From: Chryseobacterium sp. MEBOG06
GTDB lineage: Bacteria; Bacteroidota; Bacteroidia; Flavobacteriales; Weeksellaceae
Length of the DNA: 64,000 nucleotides
Assembly (NCBI RefSeq): GCF_021869765.1
Contig: NZ_CP084580.1
Coordinates: 1,922,001-1,986,000 of the forward strand
Direction: 5' to 3'
Below the pieces are notes generated by a model. That model saw only the letters and a list, made by a program, of their open reading frames with translations, was not told the DNA's origin and ran no database searches. Positions within the stretch are counted from its first letter, which is position 1, and every line of letters starts with the position of its first letter. Made by a program: the position numbers and the translations under genes. This document shows positions 36,251 through 45,585 of this stretch, piece after piece.

Positions 36251-36964
36251 TTATATAAATCCTCCTGTATAATAAAGCTGTACGAGAAAGAAAAGCAAAG
36301 TAAAGAACCACACAACATAAGGATGGTAGCGGAAGTTTTCTTTCAGGATATAATGAAGCGCCTTAAACAACTTGAAGAGCCCTATAATTCCTATGATAAT
36401 AAAGGTAAAGAAAACTGCGAGGAATGCATAGTCTCTGATTCCGTAGGTCTGCACAGTTGCAAAGTGGTTAATATAGGACTGTACATTGATAGTTTTCCCT
36501 AAAAACATCGCTGAAATAATTAATATAAAAAATGGAGTAGAAGTATACACGGTAGTATAAATAAAAGAAAACAGAAGTGTCCGGAAGGCAGAAGTGTTCA
36601 CCTTTTCTTTTTTATAGACCAGTAATATTACACTGAATAATACTGCCGTGATATTATTAAAAAGAAATATAAACAGGGCTTTTTCTACCATGCTCAATCC
36701 TTTGATTCTGGAAATAAAGTTCTGTTCATTGCTATAATCCATTAACAATACAGAAACAATGACAGAGGTATACACAGAAAGCTTGATAGGGGACAGGTAA
36801 TCCTGAAACCGTTCTGTTTCCTCTTTTTCCATTTCATGTACCGAAAATTCATAACAGCGATGGGGGGCCTGAAACAATTTAAAAATAGTAACAGGTACCA
36901 GCAGAATTTCTATAATAATCTGCAGGCAGAGCTTCTCAAAGCTGTCAATTAATTTTTCGAACAT
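36251..36964 (-). CDS. Hypothetical multi-pass membrane protein
   Basis: A 237-residue protein with four to five predicted membrane segments (for example LSVYTSVIVSVLLMD, ALFIFLFNNITAVLFSVILLVY, LFSFIYTTVYTSTPFFILIISAMF, VVWFFTLLFFLVQLYY) and a short soluble N-terminus containing a His-Arg-Cys stretch. It resembles the general layout of Yip1/DUF3667-like Bacteroidota membrane proteins, but I cannot assign it. It stands alone upstream of the sigma-factor operon on the same strand. Confidence 0.65.
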   Translation of the reverse strand: MFEKLIDSFEKLCLQIIIEILLVPVTIFKLFQAPHRCYEFSVHEMEKEETERFQDYLSPIKLSVYTSVIVSVLLMDYSNEQNFISRIKGLSMVEKALFIFLFNNITAVLFSVILLVYKKEKVNTSAFRTLLFSFIYTTVYTSTPFFILIISAMFLGKTINVQSYINHFATVQTYGIRDYAFLAVFFTFIIIGIIGLFKLFKALHYILKENFRYHPYVVWFFTLLFFLVQLYYTGGFI

Positions 36965-37053
36965 AGATACCGGGGTATTAAGAGAATGTGTTCATGATGC
37001 AATTTAAATAAAATTTAGATTGCCTGTAAAATAAAACTGATGAATATTAAAAA

Positions 37054-37084
37054 AGGTGCCTGATCTTACTAAGATGAGGCACCT
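37054..37084. terminator. Bidirectional hairpin terminator
   Basis: AGGTGCCTGATCTT and AGATGAGGCACCT pair in a long stem around ACTA, with A-rich sequence on one side and TATTTTTTTCC just beyond. It lies 22 bases past the stop of the cupin-like gene on the minus strand. Confidence 0.8.
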
Positions 37085-37106
37085 GATATTTTTTTCCGAT
37101 TCTTTT

Positions 37107-37988
37107 TTATTTTGGAAGACCCTTTTTCAGAGCAATATTGGCTCTCTCAACGGCTTTTCTTTCCTTCCAGTCCATATATCTTTTTTTGTAACGGCCTTTC
37201 ATGAAGTTATCAAAGTTACGCTGAACGGCAAGATTCCAAAGAGAATGTGCCTTTACAGCCCAGCTTTTGTCCCACGCACGAAGGGATATAGAGAAAGAAC
37301 CGTCCAGATACTTCATCCAGTGCCACCATCCTGTTGGCATAAACAGCGTATCCCCATGTTCCAGAAAACATTCAATCCCCTCAATTCCGTCAAGTGCCGG
37401 GAATTTTTCGAAATCAGGATTGGCTATATCATAATCTTCCAATGCATAAGTTGCGTAAGGAAGTTTGTAAAGACGCGTTTTCCATTTATATTCAAAAAGA
37501 AGAACATGCTTTCTTCCGTTAAAATGAGTATGGAAGATATGAGGCATATCAATATCATAATGAAGGAAAGTCACAGAGCCTTTACCTCCAAAGAACATAC
37601 TTGGATACTTATCTAAAAATCCTCCCATCAGATTTTTTGGAGGAACATATTCATCCAATAATTTAGGAGCAAATTTTATAGGATCAAAAAAGAAAATTCT
37701 AAGATCTGTAGGCTCTCTTTGGATAAGGTCTACATAATCACCGAACTTCATTTTGGTGGTCGGGGTATTGATGGGAGCTGCAGGGTCTGCTTTGGCACTG
37801 TCATATAAAGGCACTTCAACATCACCTACTACCTCTTTCATGTACTCCATCGTCCATTTTTGGTACGCAGGCCATTTCCTAGCCATATTCTTGATTACCA
37901 CTGGCTTGCATGGCTTTAGATATTTTTCACGAAAATCTTCTTGTGAAATATCATCTACTACATCAATAGGTTTAAGGAGTATTCCCAT
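37107..37988 (-). CDS. Cupin-like (JmjC-type) domain protein
   Basis: A 293-residue member of the cupin-8/JmjC-like dioxygenase family. The core contains GSVTFLHYDIDMPHIFHTHFNGRKHVLLF, in which HxD (HYD) and the second-half His in FLEHGDTLFMPTGWWHWMKYL supply the expected Fe(II)-binding set and the 2-oxoglutarate fold. Such enzymes hydroxylate protein or small-molecule substrates. No neighbours suggest the target. Confidence 0.85.
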   Translation of the reverse strand: MGILLKPIDVVDDISQEDFREKYLKPCKPVVIKNMARKWPAYQKWTMEYMKEVVGDVEVPLYDSAKADPAAPINTPTTKMKFGDYVDLIQREPTDLRIFFFDPIKFAPKLLDEYVPPKNLMGGFLDKYPSMFFGGKGSVTFLHYDIDMPHIFHTHFNGRKHVLLFEYKWKTRLYKLPYATYALEDYDIANPDFEKFPALDGIEGIECFLEHGDTLFMPTGWWHWMKYLDGSFSISLRAWDKSWAVKAHSLWNLAVQRNFDNFMKGRYKKRYMDWKERKAVERANIALKKGLPK

Positions 37989-38238
37989 TCGTTTAAATTA
38001 TTAAGCTAAAGTATTAAATATTTATGAAAATAAATAGAAAGAAATTAAATTATTTGGAACTAATATAAATAAATATAACTACTAAAAGTCAAATAAGCTT
38101 AATAAAGCTATATCAGACAGTTCGTTCCTATTTTTGCATCCGAAAAACAGGTGTTTTTGAACCGTAAAATAATATTTGTAAAATATGATATTTGTCTGTA
38201 TACTTGCCTTATTATTTAGAAGAAAAGATTAATAACCG
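37989..38238. other. Divergent upstream region
   Basis: Between the cupin-like gene (minus) and a small membrane-protein gene (plus). A TATTTTTG box at 38129-38136 matches the TAnnTTTG -7 consensus on the plus strand; no clear -33 element pairs with it. Confidence 0.35.
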
Positions 38239-38499
38239 ATGAATGATAATCAGTTTGTATATGCAGTTTCAATAATTTGCCTGCTGTTTATTATTGTTTC
38301 CTTTAAGGTCAATAGACTTTTGGGAGTTATTAATAGTGTTGTATTCTTGTTGTACAGTACGTTTTTGTATTATAATTTATTTTTCAAAAGTGGAGGTGGG
38401 ATGAGTCTTGTATGGTGGTTTTATCTGCTGCTTGTCATGGGAATCCATATGCTGACCGTTGGGATTTTCTTTTTAATTAAACTTTTAAAGACTAAATAA
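38239..38499 (+). CDS. Small hypothetical membrane protein
   Basis: An 86-residue protein made almost wholly of three hydrophobic segments (VYAVSIICLLFIIVSF, LLGVINSVVFLLYSTFLYYNLFF, VWWFYLLLVMGIHMLTVGIFFLI), so an inner-membrane protein of unknown role. No family recognised. It lies upstream of the M1 peptidase gene but has its own spacing of 155 bases, so operon membership is uncertain. Confidence 0.6.
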   Translation: MNDNQFVYAVSIICLLFIIVSFKVNRLLGVINSVVFLLYSTFLYYNLFFKSGGGMSLVWWFYLLLVMGIHMLTVGIFFLIKLLKTK

Positions 38500-38642
38500 T
38501 CTGAAGAATTAAATAAAATGGATAATTCTTTTGATAACGAGTTTGAAAAGTTCTTTGAAGAAGATCTTTAGGTCTTACCATATAGTATTACTGATGTAAG
38601 TTTCCTCTTTGCATTAAACATGCCATTTCCATTTTCAATTCT

Positions 38643-38650
38643 TATATTTG
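38643..38650 (+). promoter_or_regulatory. -7 box immediately before the M1 peptidase start
   Basis: TATATTTG (TAnnTTTG) ends 4 bases ahead of the ATG at 38655. If used, transcription would begin at or within a few bases of the start codon, that is a leaderless message. Confidence 0.45.
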
Positions 38651-38654
38651 ATCT

Positions 38655-41219
38655 ATGAAAACAGGTGTACTAGCATTATCTTTTGTTATTTTCAGCAGTG
38701 GTTATTTTGCACAGACAAAATTCCAGACCAAACCGGAAACGGGAGTGTCACACGAATTGGCTCAGTTGAGAAAAACTACATTAAGCACTGTTAAATATGA
38801 ACTTAACCTGCAAATTCCTGAAAATAAATCAGAAAGAATATCAGGGGCAGAAGTTCTTTCTTTCCATTATAAAAAACAAAACGAAGCACCTTTATTAATC
38901 GATTTTAAAGAAGAAGCAGCCTCGTTGATATCTGTATCTGTAAACGGGCAGACGACTCCACCGGTTTTGGAAAACGAACATATCATTATTGATGCAAAAT
39001 ACCTGAAATCAGGATTTAATCAGATCAATTTTACTTTTCTTGCCGGAAATTCTGCATTAAACAGACGTGACGGCTATCTCTATACTTTATTTGTACCGGA
39101 TCGTGCAAGAACCATGTTCCCGTGTTTTGATCAGCCTAATCTGAAAGCTAATTATTCTTTAACATTAACAATTCCTGAAAAATGGAGTGCCATCGCTAAT
39201 GGAGAACTTGAAAATACAACCTTACAACAAGGGAAAAAAATCCTCCATTTTAAGGAGTCAGATGTAATTCCTACATATCTGTTTTCTTTTGCTGCAGGAG
39301 ATTTTAAAACCTTTACAGAAAAAATAGATCAACAGGATTCTAAACTCTTATACCGTGAAACAGATTCTGTGAAAATAAAAAACAGCATGGATTCTATTTT
39401 TACCCTCTACCGGAATTCACTGGATTATTTTACAAAATGGACTAATATTCCGCATCCTTTCCAAAAACACGGAATGGTTGCGGTACCGGATTTTCAGTTT
39501 GGAGGAATGGAACACCCAGGTGCTATCTTGTTTCAGAATTCAACCCTGTTTTTAGATAAAAGTGCTACACAAAGCCAACTCAATAACCGTTCAAACCTTA
39601 TTGCTCATGAAGTTGCCCATCTCTGGTTCGGAGATATGGTTACGATGGATTGGTTTAATGATGTTTGGATGAAAGAGGTTTTTGCAAACTTTATGGCCGA
39701 TAAAAGTACAGGAGCGGCTTCGGACAAAGCAGTTTATGATCTTAAATTTTTAACCACCCATTTTCCTGCGGCCTATTCTATAGACCGTACTTTGGGAGCG
39801 AACCCGATCAGACAGGTTCTGGATAACCTTCAAAATGCAGGGATGATGTATGGGCCTATCATTTACAATAAAGCCCCCATTATGATGCGCCAGCTGGAAT
39901 TATTGATTGGTGAAGAAGATTTCCGAAAAGGAATTGAAGAATATCTTAAAAAATATGCTTACAGCAATGCAACCTGGCCGGATCTGATTGATATTCTTGA
40001 TAAGCATACTAAGGAAGATTTGCAAAGCTGGAACAAAGTCTGGGTTAATGATCCGGGTAGACCTGTTGTGGATTACAACATAAAATATAAAGGTGACAAG
40101 ATAGAAACATTTACCGTTTCTCAGCATCCAGAATATGGAAAAGAGCAGAAAGTTTGGCCACAGGAGTTTCAGATAAGTTTATTTTACCCTGGAACAGTCG
40201 AGAAAGTTGATGTTAAATTATCAGGAGCGCAGAAGGAAATTCTGGAATTAAAAGGAAAGAGCAAACCTTTTTTCGTCCTGCAGAATTCTTCAGGGATTGG
40301 ATATGGGGTATTCGGGATTGATAAATCTGCAATGTCTGAATTTTCTATAGTAAAGGATCCGATAAACCGTGCCAGTGCTTACATTTCTTTATACGAAAAT
40401 ATGTTGGGCGGCACAGGAGCTTCACCTCAGGAACTATTGGACTTCTTTACCGGACAGCTGCAAAATGAAACTTCAGAACTGAATCTCCGTCTTATTACCG
40501 GTTATATTTCTGCAGTATACTGGAGCTTTTTACCAGAAAATAAAAGAACTGAAGTTTCTGAAAATCTGGAAAATACAGTATGGAAAGCATTACAGGTACA
40601 GACAGCAAAAAATAATAAGAAAATTTTATTCGATTGCTATCAGGGGATTTTTCAATCCTCAAAGGCATATGACAACCTATATGCGATCTGGAAATCCCAG
40701 ACTCCGCCACAAGATGTATCTCTCAATGATGAAGACTTTACCAATCTAGCGCTTGCTTTATCACTTCGGAATAATGATAACAATTCTTTGCTACAGGAAC
40801 AGTTAACGAGAATAAAAAACCCGGACAGGATAAATCGCTTTAAAATCATTATGAAAGCAGCTTCTTCGGACAAAGATATCCGTGATGAATTTTTTAATGG
40901 TCTTTCAGAAAAACAAAACAGATCCAATGAGTCTGCAGTGGGTGCCTCTCTTACTTATCTGCATCATCCTTTGAGACAGAAGACTTCTGTTAATTACGTT
41001 CCAAAGACTTTAGAGCTGCTGCAGGAGATTCAAAAAACGGGAGATATCTTCTTCCCGGATAACTGGCTCCGTTCCACATTAGGAGCTTACCAAAACCCAA
41101 AAGCTCTGGATATGGTCAATCAGTTTTTATTACAAAATCCGAATTATAATCCAATATTGAAAAATAAGATCCTGCAGGCTTCAGATAACCTGAAAAGAGC
41201 TCAGAAGCTTATAAAATAA
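38655..41219 (+). CDS. M1 family zinc aminopeptidase
   Basis: An 854-residue M1 peptidase with a signal peptide (MKTGVLALSFVIFSSGYFAQ). The exopeptidase motif appears as GGMEHPGA, a variant of GxMEN, and the zinc site as HEVAHLWFGD (about 317-326) with the second Glu in MKEVFANFMAD 18 residues on. It trims N-terminal residues from peptides in the periplasm or outside the cell. A helical C-terminal domain completes the usual length. It is a single-gene unit. Confidence 0.93.
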   Translation: MKTGVLALSFVIFSSGYFAQTKFQTKPETGVSHELAQLRKTTLSTVKYELNLQIPENKSERISGAEVLSFHYKKQNEAPLLIDFKEEAASLISVSVNGQTTPPVLENEHIIIDAKYLKSGFNQINFTFLAGNSALNRRDGYLYTLFVPDRARTMFPCFDQPNLKANYSLTLTIPEKWSAIANGELENTTLQQGKKILHFKESDVIPTYLFSFAAGDFKTFTEKIDQQDSKLLYRETDSVKIKNSMDSIFTLYRNSLDYFTKWTNIPHPFQKHGMVAVPDFQFGGMEHPGAILFQNSTLFLDKSATQSQLNNRSNLIAHEVAHLWFGDMVTMDWFNDVWMKEVFANFMADKSTGAASDKAVYDLKFLTTHFPAAYSIDRTLGANPIRQVLDNLQNAGMMYGPIIYNKAPIMMRQLELLIGEEDFRKGIEEYLKKYAYSNATWPDLIDILDKHTKEDLQSWNKVWVNDPGRPVVDYNIKYKGDKIETFTVSQHPEYGKEQKVWPQEFQISLFYPGTVEKVDVKLSGAQKEILELKGKSKPFFVLQNSSGIGYGVFGIDKSAMSEFSIVKDPINRASAYISLYENMLGGTGASPQELLDFFTGQLQNETSELNLRLITGYISAVYWSFLPENKRTEVSENLENTVWKALQVQTAKNNKKILFDCYQGIFQSSKAYDNLYAIWKSQTPPQDVSLNDEDFTNLALALSLRNNDNNSLLQEQLTRIKNPDRINRFKIIMKAASSDKDIRDEFFNGLSEKQNRSNESAVGASLTYLHHPLRQKTSVNYVPKTLELLQEIQKTGDIFFPDNWLRSTLGAYQNPKALDMVNQFLLQNPNYNPILKNKILQASDNLKRAQKLIK

Positions 41220-41313
41220 AAACAACCTTTGCTTTTATGAACAAAAATAAACAGATCCAGTTTTTATGAAATATCTATATTATCATCCACTAATAAAGGG
41301 ATAAAAGCGTTCA

Positions 41314-41321
41314 TACATTTG
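41314..41321 (+). promoter_or_regulatory. -7 promoter box of the PutP-like gene
   Basis: TACATTTG matches TAnnTTTG and lies 74 bases ahead of the chosen ATG at 41396. No clear -33 element. Confidence 0.4.
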
Positions 41322-41395
41322 CGGTTCAAAAAACGTTGTATCAGCTTTTGCGGCTGACCCGGAAAATCATTATATTCGGCTTCATAAAAAATAAT

Positions 41396-42892
41396 ATGCA
41401 AGTATATGAAGCGGTTTCTGTGGGACTGTACCTGTTGCTAATGATAGGTATAGGCATATATTCTTATAGAAAATCAACAAGCAATTCTGAAGAATTTTTA
41501 ATAGGTGGTCGGAAAATGGGCCCTGCGGTAACGGCATTGTCTGCCGGTGCTGCTGATATGAGCGGATGGCTGCTGATGGGAGTTCCCGGAGCCATGTATC
41601 TGTCGGGTATTTCCAGTGCATGGATCGCTATTGGCTTAACGATTGGGGCTTATCTCAATTACATAATTGTTGCACCGAGACTCAGAATTTATACAGAAGT
41701 AGCTCAGAATGCTATTACGCTACCTGTTTTTTTTGAAAACAGATTCAAAAATAAAAACCATCTTCTCAAGATCACCTCATCCATTTTTATTCTGGTGTTT
41801 TTCACCCTTTACACTTCAGCAGGGATGGTGTCCGGTGGAAAATTATTTGAATCGGCCTTTGGGATGGATTACACCGTAGGTTTACTTTTAACAAGTGTGG
41901 TGGTTGTTTTATATACATTTTTAGGAGGATTTCTTGCTGTGAGCCTTACAGATTTTGTACAGGGAACCATTATGGTGCTGGCATTGGTGATTGTACCAAT
42001 TGTAGCGGTTATCCAAATTGGAAGTGTTGGTGAAACGCTTTCGTTGATTGAAACTAAAGATCCGAAATATCTTGATTTATTCAGAGGGACAACTACCGTA
42101 AGTATTGCATCTTTGTTGGCGTGGGGTCTTGGCTATTGTGGTCAGCCTCATATTTTAGTCCGTTTTATGGCGATTGATAAACCTAAAGATCTTGTAAAAG
42201 CAAGACGAATAGGTATTACATGGATGATCTTTACCGTTGCCGGAGCATTAGCCATAGGTTTGATAGGGATTGCTTATCTGCAGAAATTTGATGTGGAAAC
42301 CATGTTGAAATTTGATGGATCAAAGACCGAGGCAGAAACAATATTCATTTATTTTTCCCGAATATTATTCCATCCGTTTATAGCAGGATTTCTGCTTACA
42401 GCGATTCTTGCGGCTGTAATGAGTACAATTTCATCTCAGTTACTGGTAACGTCAAGTTCATTAACAGAAGATATTTATAAAGCTTTTCTGAATAAAAAAG
42501 CAACTCCAAAACAACTTTTGATAGCCAGCAGACTTTCTGTTTTACTGGTAGCAATTATTGCAGGGCTTCTGTCGCTGGACCCTAAAGACAGTATACTTAA
42601 TCTGGTTGGAAATGCCTGGGCTGGTTTTGGTTCAGCATTCGGACCCCTTATTTTACTGTCACTTCTATGGAAGAAAACAACCTGGCAGGGAGGTCTTTCC
42701 GGAATGCTTGTAGGAGGAGTAACAGTATTGGCCTGGGTTTACCTTCAGCATCCGCTGAAAGACTGGTATGAAATAATTCCTGGATTTACGCTCTCTTTAT
42801 TAGCCAATATTGTCGTTTCTTTGTTTACCTACAAACCTGATATGATTATTGAGCAGGAATTTGATGAAATGAAGAAAATTATGAAGGAATAA
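41396..42892 (+). CDS. putP: Sodium/solute symporter, PutP-like (sodium/proline)
   Basis: A 498-residue SSS-family transporter with about 13 membrane segments. The blocks SNSEEFLIGGRKMGPAVTALSAGAADMSGWLLMGVPGAMYLSG and AAVMSTISSQLLVTSSSLTEDIY are those of PutP sodium/proline symporters, including the Na+-site Ser/Thr pair in helix 8-9. I chose the ATG at 41396 (MQVYEAVSVGLYLLL); an upstream TTG would add 20 basic residues. Substrate most likely proline, though related SSS carriers differ only subtly. Confidence 0.87.
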   Translation: MQVYEAVSVGLYLLLMIGIGIYSYRKSTSNSEEFLIGGRKMGPAVTALSAGAADMSGWLLMGVPGAMYLSGISSAWIAIGLTIGAYLNYIIVAPRLRIYTEVAQNAITLPVFFENRFKNKNHLLKITSSIFILVFFTLYTSAGMVSGGKLFESAFGMDYTVGLLLTSVVVVLYTFLGGFLAVSLTDFVQGTIMVLALVIVPIVAVIQIGSVGETLSLIETKDPKYLDLFRGTTTVSIASLLAWGLGYCGQPHILVRFMAIDKPKDLVKARRIGITWMIFTVAGALAIGLIGIAYLQKFDVETMLKFDGSKTEAETIFIYFSRILFHPFIAGFLLTAILAAVMSTISSQLLVTSSSLTEDIYKAFLNKKATPKQLLIASRLSVLLVAIIAGLLSLDPKDSILNLVGNAWAGFGSAFGPLILLSLLWKKTTWQGGLSGMLVGGVTVLAWVYLQHPLKDWYEIIPGFTLSLLANIVVSLFTYKPDMIIEQEFDEMKKIMKE

Positions 42893-42965
42893 TATTCAGT
42901 TCTGTATATATTTCATTGATCATATACCTGGAAACGATTAATTTATTATTTTTATCAAATTAAAA

Positions 42966-43227
42966 ATGCAGTGTATATTTTTGCAGGTGAAGGTACAAAT
43001 TTTCCAGCGGGTATTTTTACACATCCGCAAATGCTGAACCACAGATAAAAAAATCATTAAGCGGAATATTGAATAAATATCCTGTAGATAAAGGATTTTA
43101 TGATTGTACAATTCAGGAAGGCTTTTTTACGATTCGGACAAAAAACCAAAAAGAATCAAAATTTATACAGAAGTTTACCTTTGCTTCACTGGAATATTTT
43201 CACTTTGAAAATGGTAATTTAAAATAA
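42966..43227 (+). pseudogene. Frameshifted small gene (DUF7710-like)
   Basis: Two overlapping frames together make one small protein: AVYIFAGEGTNFPAGIFTHPQ in one frame and AEPQIKKSLSGILNKYPVDKG onward to EYFHFENGNLK in the frame that a one-base deletion near 43030 would connect. The joined pattern (GEGxxFxxGxF ... LSGxLxxYPxDxGxYD ... GxF) resembles a small DUF7710-type family I recall only from memory. No in-frame ATG heads the first part, so the start is also uncertain. It is best described as a decayed gene. Confidence 0.45.
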
Positions 43228-43314
43228 CAGCGCTGGTGAAATTATTGTTAAAAAGTACAAATTTATCAGAGCAATCTGCCTTGCAGAATAGACTGCCCTA
43301 AAAAAGAAAAACTA

Positions 43315-43842
43315 ATGATTAATCTATCAATTATACCTAATGAAAATCTAAAGGATGTTTCTCTGGTCTATCATTTTTATGAAGATACGGGCAGAATACC
43401 GCTTGAAATAATTTTTGATGCATATTCTGTTTATCAGGAAGGTATTACAATAGATAATTATGACGGGGAAACGGGAAATTTTATCACATTTAAGTTTGAT
43501 AAAGTATCAAAAAGCCTTGTCAATATTACCTTTGTATCTGTTAATGGGAAAAATATTATACCTGAAAACTTCATGGAAAATATTCATGCTGCTGAAGGTA
43601 GGTATCAGTTTTGTTTACATGATAATAAGGCTGCCCAAAGAACATATCATACCACTCAAATCTTATTTGATGTTCAGTGTCAGAATATTTTGGTCTTCTT
43701 TGGCAAAGCTGATGTCAATGCATTGACATTTTATGATGCAGATGAACATCTATCCCTTGGACTGGATACGGATTATAATTTTAAAAGTATCCTATTGAAA
43801 AAGCTGGAAAAAGAACAAATAAAACAAATCCTTAATTTGTAA
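43315..43842 (+). CDS. Hypothetical protein
   Basis: A 175-residue soluble protein with mixed alpha/beta composition and no signal peptide or membrane helix. I find no motif that I can name. The coding bias is good (clear third-position AT preference as in neighbours) and the length is compatible with a single domain. It follows the decayed DUF7710-like gene by about 90 bases and precedes an ATPase gene by 118. Confidence 0.55.
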   Translation: MINLSIIPNENLKDVSLVYHFYEDTGRIPLEIIFDAYSVYQEGITIDNYDGETGNFITFKFDKVSKSLVNITFVSVNGKNIIPENFMENIHAAEGRYQFCLHDNKAAQRTYHTTQILFDVQCQNILVFFGKADVNALTFYDADEHLSLGLDTDYNFKSILLKKLEKEQIKQILNL

Positions 43843-43960
43843 TATCAGTAAAATTTGAAATAAAGGTTCTGTCACAGTAGGTGTAACATCACGATTGAAA
43901 AGAGGGTAATACTTCTGATTGACGTGAAGTTGTACTTATTCCAAATATTATTTAAACTTA

Positions 43961-44518
43961 ATGAAAAAACTATGTATCATCACTGGCGGCCCCGGTGCCG
44001 GGAAAACAGCTTTGCTGGATGAATTACAGAGGCGGGGATTTCAGACAGTTCCTGAAGAAGGCCGTAGAATAATCAAAGAACAGATCGCTCTGAATGGAAA
44101 CGGGCTTCCCTGGCTCAATAAAAAGTATTTTGCAGAATTGATGTTCAATGCTTCTTTAGAAAGATTTCAGGAGATAAACTCAGGGGCTGATTCTAAAATC
44201 ATATTCTTTGACCGGGGAATATTAGATACCTCAGGATATCTTAAACTGGAAAATATACCTGTTTCTGAAGAAATGCAAATCAAATCTGCTGAAATGATCT
44301 ATCATAAAAATGTTTTTATTCTTCCGCCCTGGAAAGAAATTTATGAAAACGATCAGGAACGAAAACAAACTTTTGAGGTAGCTGTATCCACTTTTTACTG
44401 TATCAAGGAGATCTATCTGGCCTACGATTATCATGTTATTGAAGTCCCTAAAGGTACAGTAGAAAAAAGAGCAGATTTTATTCTTGAAACTATCAAAGTG
44501 AATCAAATGTTTTTGTAA
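43961..44518 (+). CDS. AAA-family P-loop ATPase
   Basis: A 185-residue nucleotide-binding protein with Walker A GGPGAGKTAL (9-18) and an Asp/Arg motif FFDRGILDTSGYL that looks like a kinase-type Walker B/acceptor site. It matches the AAA_28 family, small kinase-like proteins of unclear substrate in Bacteroidota. It is followed closely by a GNAT gene and a DUF6624 gene in the same direction. Confidence 0.8.
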   Translation: MKKLCIITGGPGAGKTALLDELQRRGFQTVPEEGRRIIKEQIALNGNGLPWLNKKYFAELMFNASLERFQEINSGADSKIIFFDRGILDTSGYLKLENIPVSEEMQIKSAEMIYHKNVFILPPWKEIYENDQERKQTFEVAVSTFYCIKEIYLAYDYHVIEVPKGTVEKRADFILETIKVNQMFL

Positions 44519-44545
44519 CTTCGGTTGTCTAAAATATATAAGATA

Positions 44546-44971
44546 ATGAATATCAGGAAAATGAAAAAAGAAGATCAGAATGCTGTTGCAGTTTTACTGG
44601 ATCAGCTTGGATATCCTGATACAGGGGAATTTATTGCTCAAAAAATTAAAAATCTTTTAAATGATCCCGATGAATACTTAACAGTAGTGGAAAATTCCGA
44701 AGGAAAAGTGACCGCATTTATATCTATTCATATTATTCCACAGATTGCGCTTAAAGGAGATTTTGCCCGAATCAGCTATTTCTCGGTTGATGAAAATTTC
44801 AGAAGTTCAGGACTTGGAAAACAGTTGGAAGAATATTGTGAGAAAATAGCGCGAACGCGAAAGTGTGATCGTATAGAAGTACACTGTAACGGCAAAAGAG
44901 AAAAAGCTCATCAATTTTATTATAGGCAGGGTTATACAGAATCTCCCAAATATCTTATAAAAAAACTATAA
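44546..44971 (+). CDS. GNAT family N-acetyltransferase
   Basis: A 141-residue GNAT protein: RISYFSVDENFRSSGLGKQLEEYCEKIAR supplies motif A (R-x-x-G-x-G), and the C-terminal half CDRIEVHCNGKREKAHQFYYRQGY supplies motif B. I chose the ATG at 44546 (MNIRKMKKEDQ); a TTG at 44525 would add seven residues. Its gene is 2 bases before the DUF6624 gene. Confidence 0.85.
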   Translation: MNIRKMKKEDQNAVAVLLDQLGYPDTGEFIAQKIKNLLNDPDEYLTVVENSEGKVTAFISIHIIPQIALKGDFARISYFSVDENFRSSGLGKQLEEYCEKIARTRKCDRIEVHCNGKREKAHQFYYRQGYTESPKYLIKKL

Positions 44972-44973
44972 CA

Positions 44974-45531
44974 ATGAATGAGAGTTTCGCCAAAGAATTG
45001 CTGAAACTGGCAGATAAAGATTTAGCCATAAGACAGCAGTTATTAGCTGAAGGAAAGCTGTCAGCCGGTTATCATCCCGAAATGGAAAAAGTTCATACAG
45101 ATAATGCAAAAAGGCTGCGTGAAATTATCGCAGAAATCGGGTTTCCAACCATTTCAAAAGTAGGTGAAAATGCAAGTAATGCTGCATGGCTGATTGTACA
45201 GCATTCCATTGGGGAGCCTGATTTTATGAAACAGTGTTATAAGATGATGGAAGAAAACAGTAATGATTTGGATGCCAGGAACACAGCCTATTTGTATGAC
45301 CGCATTCAGGTATTCCAAAGTAAACCCCAAAAATACGGAACACAAATTATTCCTGAAGGAATTTATCCTGTTGAAGATAAAGACAACCTTAATAAGGAGC
45401 GCGAAAAGGTCAATCTGCTGCCATTATCCCAGGAAAAAATTAATTGGATCCCGACTCCGGAAAATATTCCGGAAATTGAGGCGAAAGATAAAGGATATAA
45501 TATTTGGAGGAAGAAAGTTGGCTGGATATAA
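44974..45531 (+). CDS. DUF6624 domain protein
   Basis: A 185-residue protein with the DUF6624 pattern: FPTISKVGENASNAAWLIVQHS and the later LDARNTAYLYDRIQVFQSKPQKYGTQ block. The function is unknown. It follows the GNAT gene by 2 bases, so the two are probably translated from one message, perhaps together with the ATPase gene. Confidence 0.75.
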   Translation: MNESFAKELLKLADKDLAIRQQLLAEGKLSAGYHPEMEKVHTDNAKRLREIIAEIGFPTISKVGENASNAAWLIVQHSIGEPDFMKQCYKMMEENSNDLDARNTAYLYDRIQVFQSKPQKYGTQIIPEGIYPVEDKDNLNKEREKVNLLPLSQEKINWIPTPENIPEIEAKDKGYNIWRKKVGWI

Positions 45532-45585
45532 TATATGGAGTTTAACGTTTTATAAAACTAATAAAGAATGTTCCTGATATGGTGT

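Noticed and set aside
38518-38571. A 17-residue acidic frame (MDNSFDNEFEKFFEEDL) before the M1 peptidase gene
   Set aside because: Too short to support as a gene, with no conserved motif and no neighbouring exporter; could be chance.
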